A stretch of DNA of 64,000 bases from Akkermansiaceae bacterium UBA2381 (GTDB taxonomy: Bacteria; Verrucomicrobiota; Verrucomicrobiia; Verrucomicrobiales; DEV007): the NCBI GenBank assembly GCA_002344215.1, contig DDSV01000028.1, positions 66,287 to 130,286 on the forward strand, in the 5' to 3' direction. Made by a program: the position numbers and the translations under genes. The notes under the pieces were generated by a model. That model did not search any database and was not told the DNA's origin. It was given only the letters and a program-made list of their open reading frames with translations. Positions within the stretch are counted from its first letter, which is position 1, and each line of letters begins with the position of its first letter. Below are positions 33,487-41,013 of the stretch, one piece after another.

Positions 33487-34437
33487 ATGGCTGAAGCAAA
33501 GGACGTTTTTACGATACATGACCTGCGGGACTGGGCCGCGGTAAACGCTGACCTTGCGCTTCCTGCGCGGCTTGCTGTTCTAGGTGATCCGGTGGCACAT
33601 TCGCGATCGCCGCAGATGCATAATCCGGCGCTCAAGGCGGCCGGGATCGATTGTCAGTATGTAAGGCTTCATATTCTGCCTGACGAGTTGACCGAGGCCC
33701 TCTCTCTCTTGAAGTCTTCGGGTTTCATCGGGGTTAATGTCACAATCCCCCACAAAGGAGGAGTGTTTGAGGCCGTCGATGACATGACTGAGGTGGCGAG
33801 GCGGATCGGTGCGGTGAATACGGTGGCGGTCGACGGGGATAGGCTGATCGGGCACAATACGGACGCACCGGGGCTGCGGCGGGCTATCCGCGAAGAATTC
33901 TCAATGGACTTGACCGACCTGCGGGTGATGATCATCGGGGCCGGAGGAGGGGCCGGGAAGGCGGCTGCGGTGCAGTGCGCGATGGATCACTGTGAAAGGC
34001 TGGTCCTCGTGAACCGGACCGTGGACAAGGCAAAGGCCCTTGTGACAGAGTTGCAGGGGCTGATGAGTGATCCTGAAAAACTGGAAGGCCCGGCGAATCG
34101 CCTCGTCGCGATTCCCTGGGAGGAAAAGGCCATGGAACGTGAAATGGGCCAGGTTGATCTCATTATCAATGCCACCTCTATCGGGATGAAGCCGACGGAT
34201 CCGGAAGTCATTCCGCAGCGGCTTATCGAGCCGTATCATCTGGTCTATGACATGGTCTATTCTCCGGCGAGGACGAGGCTGATGGCCGGAGCGACAGCCG
34301 AAGGAGCGAGGGTGGCGAATGGTCTCGGGATGCTCCTCTGGCAGGGAGCCATGGCCTTCGAGTTCTGGTTCAATCGTGAAGCTCCGGTTGAAGTGATGAG
34401 AGCGGGATTGGCCGGGGTGGAAGCGGTGAAAAAATAA
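33487..34437 (+). CDS. aroE: Shikimate dehydrogenase
   Basis: A 316-residue protein with the canonical substrate pocket GDPVAHSRSPQMHNPA, catalytic Lys in NVTIPHKGGVFEAVD, Asp in GHNTDAPGL, dinucleotide loop IIGAGGGAGKA and TSIGMKP. It reduces 3-dehydroshikimate to shikimate with NADPH in aromatic amino acid synthesis. A 30-residue N-terminal extension (MAEAKDVFTIHDLRDW) precedes the fold. It is more canonical than the paralogue at 27349 and likely the biosynthetic enzyme. Confidence 0.93.
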   Translation: MAEAKDVFTIHDLRDWAAVNADLALPARLAVLGDPVAHSRSPQMHNPALKAAGIDCQYVRLHILPDELTEALSLLKSSGFIGVNVTIPHKGGVFEAVDDMTEVARRIGAVNTVAVDGDRLIGHNTDAPGLRRAIREEFSMDLTDLRVMIIGAGGGAGKAAAVQCAMDHCERLVLVNRTVDKAKALVTELQGLMSDPEKLEGPANRLVAIPWEEKAMEREMGQVDLIINATSIGMKPTDPEVIPQRLIEPYHLVYDMVYSPARTRLMAGATAEGARVANGLGMLLWQGAMAFEFWFNREAPVEVMRAGLAGVEAVKK

Positions 34438-34566
34438 TCCGGAAACTGAACCCCTGATTTGTGCATAAATCAGAGAGCAGGTCCGTCTCTACTTTATCAC
34501 TCACCGGTTGCGATTATCGCCCGACACGGGTGAAACAATCAAAAAAAACAAACCACGCTAATTCAA

Positions 34567-34944
34567 ATGAAACTCGTCACTCTCTCAATCATAGCTGCCA
34601 CCGGTGCGATCCTTTTTGGCTCCGCTACGGTCGCTGAAGCCGGACCGAGATTTTCGATTCAATACAATGGCTCCGGCTACGGGGGCGGCTACAACGGATA
34701 TTATAACCAGAGCCCCAAACACTACCCCGGCTATATCTCTGACGGTGGCTACGGACACGGATACGGACACGGTTGTGAGCCTCAGCCCTACAAGGTGAGC
34801 ACAGTCGAGGTCAACCGCTACTCCCAGTGCAAAACGGCATATGATCACTGCGGGCGTCCCTACACTTACCACGTGACTGTAGTGACCTACTGCGATCACT
34901 ATTCCAATGGAAGTTCCAGAACCTGGTCGAGAACCTTCAACTAA
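34567..34944 (+). CDS. Small Tyr/Gly-rich secreted protein
   Basis: A 125-residue protein with a signal peptide (1-25, cleavage near AEAG), then a Gly/Tyr/His-rich stretch (YGGGYNGYYNQSP, GYGHGYGHG) and a C-terminal half with four Cys (CEPQP, QCKTAYDHCG, YCDHYS) and many Tyr. Family unknown. The composition fits a secreted structural or surface protein; disulphides are likely in the periplasm. It is followed by a strong terminator at 34972, so it is monocistronic. Confidence 0.75.
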   Translation: MKLVTLSIIAATGAILFGSATVAEAGPRFSIQYNGSGYGGGYNGYYNQSPKHYPGYISDGGYGHGYGHGCEPQPYKVSTVEVNRYSQCKTAYDHCGRPYTYHVTVVTYCDHYSNGSSRTWSRTFN

Positions 34945-34971
34945 GCGGGCTCGCGGGTAGAGAACCTCTCA

Positions 34972-35009
34972 AAAAGCAGGCACCCTTACCGGTGACCTGC
35001 TTTTCTTGT
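34972..35009 (+). terminator. Rho-independent terminator after the Tyr/Gly-rich gene
   Basis: AAAAGCAGG (34972-34980) pairs with CCTGCTTTT (34996-35004), extended inside by CACC with GGTG around one bulged A, with CTTACC in the loop. A T-rich run TTTTCTTGTT follows. Confidence 0.88.
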
Positions 35010-35056
35010 TTTCGGAGCTGATCCTTTGCAATGCGATGATTCCAGGGGGTAACGAA

Positions 35057-35082
35057 AAAAGGCTCCCAATCGGGAGCCTTTT
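35057..35082. terminator. Bidirectional terminator between convergent genes
   Basis: A perfect 11-bp stem, AAAAGGCTCCC with GGGAGCCTTTT around loop AATC. The A-run on one side and T-run on the other make it effective in both directions; it lies 30 bases past the stop of the HTH-REC gene on the minus strand and after the first terminator on the plus strand. Confidence 0.88.
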
Positions 35083-35112
35083 CATAAGGGCAAAAGAAAT
35101 TCCGGTTCAGGA

Positions 35113-35673
35113 TCAGGCGGCGTCCGCCCCTTTGTGACCCAGAATCTTCACCGTGCGATTGAGCTGATCGTATTCGATCGGCTTCTTGATCACCGTGACC
35201 GGTCCGCTTGAGAGAATCTTCGTGAGAATCTCGCTGTCGGGATAGCCGGTAATGATGACGATGGGAAGGTCCGGATACAACTTCTTCAGCTTGGCATAGA
35301 GCTCATCACCCGGTATATCAGGGAGCTTCAGGTCAAGGAAGACAAGGTCGAAGCGCTGTTTCTCGGCGTAGCTGAGAGCTTCGGCACCGGTCCCTACCAC
35401 AATACGGCCGAAACCGGCCTTTTTGAGGAACTGTTTGAAGAGAGTCTGGAGAGCAGGATCATCATCCACGACCAGCACGGTGGGCTGTCCGCCTTCGTCG
35501 GTTTTAAGAATGTCCCGGTCCAGAAGGCTGCGCTTGATCCGCCAGCGTCCGCCGATCTGGATCGCAGGCAATTGCCCCCGTTGAACAAGGTAGTATACCG
35601 TTGGAAGGGGAATTCGCAGGTATTCTGCGGTCTCCTTCACGGTCATCAATTCTGGTGCTTCTTCGTCTGCCAT
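35113..35673 (-). CDS. Response regulator with N-terminal excisionase-type HTH
   Basis: A 186-residue protein starting MADEEAPELMTVKETAEYLRIP. Residues 9-55 are an excisionase/MerR-like helix-turn-helix (TVKETAEYLRIPLPTVYYLV, IGGRWRIKRSLLDRDI). Residues 65-180 are a receiver domain with VVDDDPA, LVFLDLKLPD (phosphoacceptor), IVIITGYPDSE and VIKKPIEYDQL. DNA-binding domain before receiver is the reverse of the usual REC-output order. It may be a one-gene regulator whose DNA binding is switched by phosphorylation, or the receiver may be an interaction module. No kinase is adjacent. Confidence 0.87.
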   Translation of the reverse strand: MADEEAPELMTVKETAEYLRIPLPTVYYLVQRGQLPAIQIGGRWRIKRSLLDRDILKTDEGGQPTVLVVDDDPALQTLFKQFLKKAGFGRIVVGTGAEALSYAEKQRFDLVFLDLKLPDIPGDELYAKLKKLYPDLPIVIITGYPDSEILTKILSSGPVTVIKKPIEYDQLNRTVKILGHKGADAA

Positions 35674-36416
35674 GTGTTTAACTTGGGTTTCCCCGAGGGG
35701 TTTCGGCCGTCGCTGATTCCGGATAAAGGCCTGTGGATATAAAAGCCACAATCTTTAGGAAAAATACTCGGTTCTGGCAATTGTGGCGAATTTTAGTAGA
35801 AACACAAGTAGTAATTGCGAAATAATTCAATTTTGAGATTCTTTCCTGCGACTTAATTTCTCAGAAAGGCCCGAGTCTTCTGGAAAAAAGGGCAGTTCAA
35901 GGGATTTTCAATAAGATGCCGGCCTGGCATCAGGAGCGGGCTCACCGCTGAAATCCAGTCGTGCGCCCGGCGAACAAGGCCCGATCGGGTGAAAGAGTTA
36001 GGCGTTGAATACCTCAAAGGTCAACCGATGACTTTTGGCTGTTTCGCGCCGCTCTTTAAGGTCCTGACTGCCGCAGATCCTCTAATCTGCGGCTTCCTTT
36101 ACTCAGTTCATCGTCCCGGGAAGGCACCCTGGCAGGGCCGGGGAATGCGGGGTGATAGGGATGGGATTCTTATTTCAGGCTTCTAAGATTGCTGGATAAT
36201 TTGTCAGGCTGCACTATAGGATTTGTAGAAGATTGCCCTCATGATCAAGACCAATTGCCGTTATCAACCGGGGGCCGGAAAGACTCTTCAGGTCGCACCA
36301 TCAGCACTTGCCCCGCTTGTCTGAGTCGAACTTGTTTAGTATTCTCAAGACGCAAAAGCTAATTTGTCAGGCAGTGCAATCGTTAGGGGAAGTATTCAGC
36401 GGATTACAACCGGTTC
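35674..36416. other. 743-bp gap between HTH-REC regulator and M23 peptidase
   Basis: No convincing protein gene is found; the small frame at 35989-36186 has no start context or family-like sequence. The gap holds a terminator-like hairpin at 36070-36093, a direct repeat TAATTTGTCAGGC at 36197-36209 and 36360-36372, and small inverted repeats such as GATGCCGGCCTGGCATC near 35915. The first part is the AT-rich leader of the regulator. The stretch 35830-36093 could encode a small RNA; no known RNA family was recognised. Confidence 0.6.
36070..36100 (+). terminator. Terminator-like hairpin without an upstream gene
   Basis: A 9-bp perfect stem, GCCGCAGAT with ATCTGCGGC, around a 6-base loop, followed by TTCCTTT. 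No gene on the plus strand ends nearby, which suggests a non-coding transcript upstream, or the hairpin is used by neither gene. Confidence 0.5.
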
Positions 36417-37262
36417 ATGTTAAGTCTTTACAGTCCCCGTCTCAGCGCTCGAAGCGCCCTCATCCTGGCCGCAATCCTCGTTTGCTGCTGGGTTGGTGAC
36501 GGGCCGGTATGCGCTCAGTCATACACGACATCCAAACTGGCTGATGGCTTTGATTACCCGGTCGGGAAGCCAAACGGCGACGGATATTATATCTTTCGCG
36601 GTTTTTCCCCCAATGGACATTTGGGAGAGGATTGGAACGGTAACGGCGGAGGAAACACGGATGAGGGTGATCCGGTCTATTCGATCGCCCATGGCGTGGT
36701 CGTCTTTTCCGAGGATTATGCCCGGGGTTGGGGGAATGTGGTGATTCTTCGCCACGCCTATCGGGAGAAAAACGGTCAGATCGCCTTTATTGATTCACTT
36801 TACGGGCACCTGAAGGTTCGTTCCGTTAAAGTGGGGCAACAGATCACCCGCGGACAGGTCCTCGGAACGATCGGACGGGGACCTTACCGGATGTATGCCG
36901 CCCACCTGCATTTTGAGATCAGAAAAGATCTCCGGGTCGGAATGCGGCGGGAGCTTTATCCCCAGACCTACGAGACCTACTACACACCCAAACAATTCAT
37001 CGACCCGAGGCGAAGCCTCCGATTGGAAGACAGGACCGTGCGCATCCCCATCAACACCTTTCTCAAAAGCAACCCGAACCGCCTCACTACCGATGTCATC
37101 GACCTTCCTGAAGTGACTCCGGATGGAGAAACCGTTCGACCGGTCGTCCCGGAACAACTGGAAATGGTGATTGAAGAGGAAACCCAGACTGAGGTGGCAA
37201 CGCCTGAGAAATCGAGAACACTTTTCGAGAAGTTCCTCGAAAAAGTGTCGACGCCCCAGTGA
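36417..37262 (+). CDS. Secreted M23 family metallopeptidase
   Basis: A 281-residue protein with a signal peptide (1-33, ending VCAQ) and an M23/LytM domain. Zinc ligands: His68 and Asp72 in HLGEDW, His165 in HLHFE (with catalytic His163), and His131 in YGHLKV. The family cuts peptidoglycan cross-links or acts as a wall-remodelling endopeptidase. The C-terminus ends in a Glu-rich tail. A 13-base direct repeat in its upstream region may be regulatory. It converges with cimA (15-base gap). Confidence 0.88.
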   Translation: MLSLYSPRLSARSALILAAILVCCWVGDGPVCAQSYTTSKLADGFDYPVGKPNGDGYYIFRGFSPNGHLGEDWNGNGGGNTDEGDPVYSIAHGVVVFSEDYARGWGNVVILRHAYREKNGQIAFIDSLYGHLKVRSVKVGQQITRGQVLGTIGRGPYRMYAAHLHFEIRKDLRVGMRRELYPQTYETYYTPKQFIDPRRSLRLEDRTVRIPINTFLKSNPNRLTTDVIDLPEVTPDGETVRPVVPEQLEMVIEEETQTEVATPEKSRTLFEKFLEKVSTPQ

Positions 37263-37277
37263 ATCTCTCTCTCGTGT

Positions 37278-38849
37278 TTAGTCCCGCTTTTTGGCAAGGA
37301 AGTATTCAACCGAGTCGACGAGGGCGCGCCAGCTGGCCTCAATGATGTTATAGCTTACTCCCACGGTTCCCCAACTCGTGTGGTGATCCGAGCTCAGGAT
37401 CAAGACCCGGGTTTTGGCGGCGGTTCCCATGTGGCTGTCGATGATTCTGACTTTGTAGTCCTCCAGTTCCATTTCATCGATAAAGGGGAAGGCGGGGCGC
37501 AGGGCTTTCCGCAGGGCGGCGTCAAGGGCGTTCACCGGACCGTCACCTTCGGCGACCCGGTATTCCTCGACTCCGTTGACGACGACTTTCACCGTGGCCG
37601 AACAGGCCTGATAGTTGCGCTCTCCGTCACGGCGGAAAGTGCAATGATATTCCTTCAGTTCGAAAAAGGGCTCGTAGGTCTTGAGATGTTTCCGGATGAG
37701 AAGCTCAAAGCTGGCCTCTGCGGCCTCGAATTCGTATCCCTGCTCCTCGAGTTCTTTGAGGTTCTGAAGGATCGCCACGGCCTCCGGGCTTCCCTTTTCG
37801 ACGGGAAGCCCCAGTTCCTCGGCTTTCATCAGCACGTTCGACTGCCCCGAGAGCTCCGAGACCAGAATGCGCTGGCGGTTTCCCACTGTCGCGGGGGTGA
37901 CGTGTTCGAAGCTGTGGGCGACCTTCTGAACGGCATTGACGTGCATCCCGCCCTTGTGGGCGAAGGCGGTCGAGCCGACATAAGGCGCGCGGATGTTGTG
38001 GGCGCAGTTGGCGAGATCATCGACAAAGTGAGCGAGGTGGGTCAGCCGCGAGATGTTCGGGATGACCGGCCGTTCCATCTTCAATTGGAGATTCGGAATA
38101 ACGGTGGTGAGGTTGCAATTGCCTACACGTTCGCCATAGCCATTCACCGTTCCCTGAACCTGGGTGGCTCCCGCCAGGATGGAGGCGAGGGCGTTGGCGA
38201 CCGCGACCCCGGTGTCATCGTGGGTGTGGATCCCGACCGGAATCCCGAAGGTTTTCATCACCACTTCGGTGATTTCGGCCACTTCATGGGGCATCGTGCC
38301 GCCGTTGGTATCGCAGAGCACAAGCCAGTCGGCCCCGCCGTCCTTTGCGGCAGCGAGAGTGGCGAGGGCGTGTTCGGGTGAGTCTTTGTAGCCGTCAAAA
38401 AAATGTTCGGCATCGTAGATCACTTCCTTCCCATGCTCTTTCAGGTAGCGGGTTGTATCCCGGATCATGGCCTGATTTTCAGCCTCAGTTGTGGAGAGGA
38501 TCTCGGTGACATGAAGCCGCCAGCTTTTCCCGAAAAAGGTGATCACCGGAGTCTTTGCCTCGAGCAGGGTGCGCACCTGACCATCATCTTCCACCGCGAT
38601 GCCTTTGCGTCGGGTGCTCCCGAAGGCGGCGATGCGGGCGTTTTTCCACTCCAGATCTGCCGCCTGCTCGAAGAAGGAGACATCCTTCGGATTCGACCCC
38701 GGCCAGCCGCCTTCAATGTAATGCATTCCGAAGTCATCAAGCTCCCGGGCGATGCGGATCTTGTCGAGAGAGCTGAAATTCACGCCCTCGCCCTGGGTGC
38801 CGTCGCGCAGGGTGGTATCGTAGAGTTTAACTTCGGGGTGTTTGCTCAT
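37278..38849 (-). CDS. cimA: Citramalate synthase
   Basis: A 523-residue protein of the isopropylmalate synthase-like group. LYDTTLRDGTQGEGV opens the TIM barrel, GIHTHDDTGVAVANALA and VQGTVNGYGERVGNCNL carry metal His residues, and the C-terminal LeuA-like regulatory domain (about 400-523) follows. The sequence pattern matches the CimA type, which condenses pyruvate and acetyl-CoA to citramalate for isoleucine synthesis without threonine. Distinguishing it from LeuA rests on the DTTLRDGTQGEGVNFS motif and length. The 304-base upstream gap before obgE is its own leader. Confidence 0.9.
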   Translation of the reverse strand: MSKHPEVKLYDTTLRDGTQGEGVNFSSLDKIRIARELDDFGMHYIEGGWPGSNPKDVSFFEQAADLEWKNARIAAFGSTRRKGIAVEDDGQVRTLLEAKTPVITFFGKSWRLHVTEILSTTEAENQAMIRDTTRYLKEHGKEVIYDAEHFFDGYKDSPEHALATLAAAKDGGADWLVLCDTNGGTMPHEVAEITEVVMKTFGIPVGIHTHDDTGVAVANALASILAGATQVQGTVNGYGERVGNCNLTTVIPNLQLKMERPVIPNISRLTHLAHFVDDLANCAHNIRAPYVGSTAFAHKGGMHVNAVQKVAHSFEHVTPATVGNRQRILVSELSGQSNVLMKAEELGLPVEKGSPEAVAILQNLKELEEQGYEFEAAEASFELLIRKHLKTYEPFFELKEYHCTFRRDGERNYQACSATVKVVVNGVEEYRVAEGDGPVNALDAALRKALRPAFPFIDEMELEDYKVRIIDSHMGTAAKTRVLILSSDHHTSWGTVGVSYNIIEASWRALVDSVEYFLAKKRD

Positions 38850-39153
38850 AGCTGGATTCGAGAAGGGTGAGTCGTTGATTCAACAGGGTTGGGATCAGGA
38901 TGAAGGGAGAGCCGGGCGCATGGAATCGGGCGGGGAAGGGGATCCCGACTCGGCTCGCTCTGGCATGGAGGAAAAAAGGACCGATTCGCAATCACCCGGC
39001 TGATCTAGCCGATAATCATTGCGTTGATAATAATGGAGCGTGTAATGAAGCGATCCAATGCCATGCGCGTAAAGGTTACTTCAGGATGAAATAGGCGCAA
39101 TCGCTTATTATCGCCTGCCGGGTCGGATTCGGCGCACTTTGGGGCGCGAACAA
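38850..39153. other. 304-bp gap between obgE and cimA
   Basis: No gene. It contains an imperfect palindrome near 39098-39122 (GGCGCAATCGCTTATTATCGCC) downstream of obgE, and is otherwise the presumed leader and promoter of cimA. No clear -35/-10 pair, riboswitch or terminator was recognised. Confidence 0.5.
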
Positions 39154-40428
39154 TCAGGCAGGTCGTTTCCCGGAGAGTTCGCAAAGACGTTTTCTCAAGG
39201 CATCCAGCCCTTCGCCGCTCTCGGCGGATATGGGGAATATCTCCTGCTTTGGAAACCGGTTTTTCAGGGCCTCGAGATGATCGGCCGATTCGGCGCGATC
39301 CATTTTGTTGGCAACAATGAACCAGGGACGCGTCGTGAGTTCCTCATCATAGAGGTTGATCTCCTTGCGCAGGATCTCAAGATCAGAGACGGGGTCGCGC
39401 TGGTCGACTCCGGCCGTATCCACGACAAAAAGGAAGTAGGAGCAGCGGCTGATATGACGGAGGAAGTCATGACCGAGCCCGACATTCTCATGGGCGCCTT
39501 CGATCAGTCCGGGAATGTCTGCGACGGTTGTCCTCAAAAAACCGGGGAACTCAACGACACCAACCATGGGAGTGAGGGTCGTGAACGGATAGGACGCCAC
39601 TTTCGGTGTGGCATTGGAAAGCGCTCCGAGGAGCGTGGATTTCCCGGCGTTTGGAAAGCCGACCAGCCCGATATCGGCGATGCGGCGCAACTCCAGATAG
39701 AACCAGCCCTCATCCCCCTTGGCTCCCTCGGTGAACTCGATCGGGGCCTGATTGGTGTCGGTGCGAAAACGCCAGTTTCCCTTTCCACCACCGCCTCCGA
39801 TACAGAGGACGAAACGCTGACCTTCATTGGTTAAATCAGCGATCACCTCCCCGTAGGGATGGGCCGGTTCCGAATCTTCGAGGTCGTCGAGTTCCCCGTC
39901 GATCCCGTCTCCGCCAAATTCGTCCTCATCCAGCTCGTTTCCGGGGAAGATGTCGCTGTCGTCGGTGTCGTCAGGGACAGGGGGCGCGGCGCTTTTTTCA
40001 CGGGGTTCGGCGGTGCCGGTGTCCAGCATTCCCTTTTTGCGCGTACTTTTTGAAAACTTTCCCGACCAGTCCTGATCGCCGACTTCCTCTTCGGGGAAAT
40101 CATCTTCGGCGTCGAACTTCCGCACATTTGGAACTGACCGGTAGACGACTGTTCCCGGGGGCACCCGCAGGACGAGGTGATTACCCGAGCGCCCGGTTTT
40201 TTTCTGCCCCTGGCCGGGTCTGCCTTTTTCCGCCTTGTAGTTCGGTTGGAAAAAGTAGCTGCGAAGGTTGTCCGTGTTCCCGTCGACCACCAGAACAACG
40301 TCGCCTCCCCGACCTCCATCTCCCCCGTCGGGCCCGCCTTTGGGTTCAAATTTTTCCCTCCGGAAACTCGAGCAGCCGTTTCCGCCGTCACCGGCCTTCG
40401 CGTAGATTTTGATGTGGTCGACAAACAT
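39154..40428 (-). CDS. obgE: GTPase Obg with an acidic insertion in the Obg domain
   Basis: A 424-residue Obg GTPase. The glycine-rich Obg domain (1-220) starts MFVDHIKIYAKAGDGGNG. The G domain has GFPNAGKST, then DIPGLIEGAHENVGLGHDFLRH and NKMD. Obg acts in ribosome assembly and stress response. A segment of about 95 residues at 97-192 (DNA 39853-40140), rich in Asp and Glu (DDTDDSDI, DELDDLEDSEPAH), separates GTVVY from YGEVIADLT, where typical Obg proteins have only a short turn. The C-terminal OCT domain is absent or very short (the protein ends LRKRLCELSGKRPA). No rplU-rpmA pair is adjacent. The insertion is in frame and acidic rather than degenerate. Confidence 0.94.
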   Translation of the reverse strand: MFVDHIKIYAKAGDGGNGCSSFRREKFEPKGGPDGGDGGRGGDVVLVVDGNTDNLRSYFFQPNYKAEKGRPGQGQKKTGRSGNHLVLRVPPGTVVYRSVPNVRKFDAEDDFPEEEVGDQDWSGKFSKSTRKKGMLDTGTAEPREKSAAPPVPDDTDDSDIFPGNELDEDEFGGDGIDGELDDLEDSEPAHPYGEVIADLTNEGQRFVLCIGGGGGKGNWRFRTDTNQAPIEFTEGAKGDEGWFYLELRRIADIGLVGFPNAGKSTLLGALSNATPKVASYPFTTLTPMVGVVEFPGFLRTTVADIPGLIEGAHENVGLGHDFLRHISRCSYFLFVVDTAGVDQRDPVSDLEILRKEINLYDEELTTRPWFIVANKMDRAESADHLEALKNRFPKQEIFPISAESGEGLDALRKRLCELSGKRPA

Positions 40429-40559
40429 GATAAAAAGGGAACGGCTCGTTGAAGCGGAGTAGGAAACGGTATTGATAGCACGGATTTGGGGGCTTGAAAG
40501 CAGGATGAATCGGCGGGGGGCTGCTCCAGGCCCGTTTCGCTGGTTTTCGCGGGGGCGGA

Positions 40560-41013
40560 TGGCCTCAGATTGGGAAAAAGCACCGCCTTTTTATCATTTT
40601 TTGCCTGGTTGCTCACAAAGTTATTCACATTTTGCAAACGGGGAGGGGAAAATGGGGGAAGTCGGCTTCTTACCGGGACAGGTCAGGAAAAAACGGATCC
40701 TAAAGAGTTCAGCTTTAGGCCCTCCAGGGCGGTGTCAGAAACTTCGGATGGCCCTTAAATTTGTGTTCAAGAATTTAAAAATGAGGGAGTTACGGTGAAA
40801 ATGAGGAATTCTTCAAAATTGCCTCACTTTCGCGTCCCTTTCTGAATCGCTGCTAACAAAATGCCTTTCAGACCGGGCCGATCGATTGGTTCAGGACCGC
40901 TCCCAGCGGAGTCTTTTCCAGTCTTCGGGGCGTTCGGAACAAGTTATTCACCTAGTTATTCACATGACTTTGGCGGTTGACGTCGGGGGGAACCTTCACA
41001 AGGTTAAATCCTC
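40560..41013. other. Candidate replication origin with paired DnaA boxes
   Basis: This lies in a 585-bp interval (40429-41013) with no convincing gene. It contains exact TTATTCACA boxes at 40621-40629 and 40956-40964, each preceded 12 bp upstream (start to start) by a second box: TTGCTCACA at 40609-40617 and TTATTCACC at 40944-40952. AT-rich tracts at 40586-40602 and 40752-40780 could be an unwinding element. It lies between obgE (leftward) and a rightward permease gene. The architecture fits DnaA binding; assigning it as the chromosome origin is a hypothesis, since dnaA is not in the window and it may instead be a DnaA-titration or regulatory site. Confidence 0.45.

Noticed and set aside
34455..34474. 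Hairpin CTGATTT/AAATCAG after aroE as a terminator
   Set aside because: Short AT-rich stem and no T-run; too weak to call.
34869..34880. CACGTG cores near 15349, 34870 and 42693 as parS candidates
   Set aside because: Flanking bases do not match TTTCACGTGAAA on either side.
35989..36186. Possible small protein gene in the 35.7-36.4 kb gap
   Set aside because: No signal peptide, start context or family-like sequence; contains the terminator-like hairpin.
40472..40798. Open frame of 108 codons in the obgE-permease gap
   Set aside because: No conserved-looking segment, irregular composition and it covers one pair of DnaA boxes; judged non-coding.
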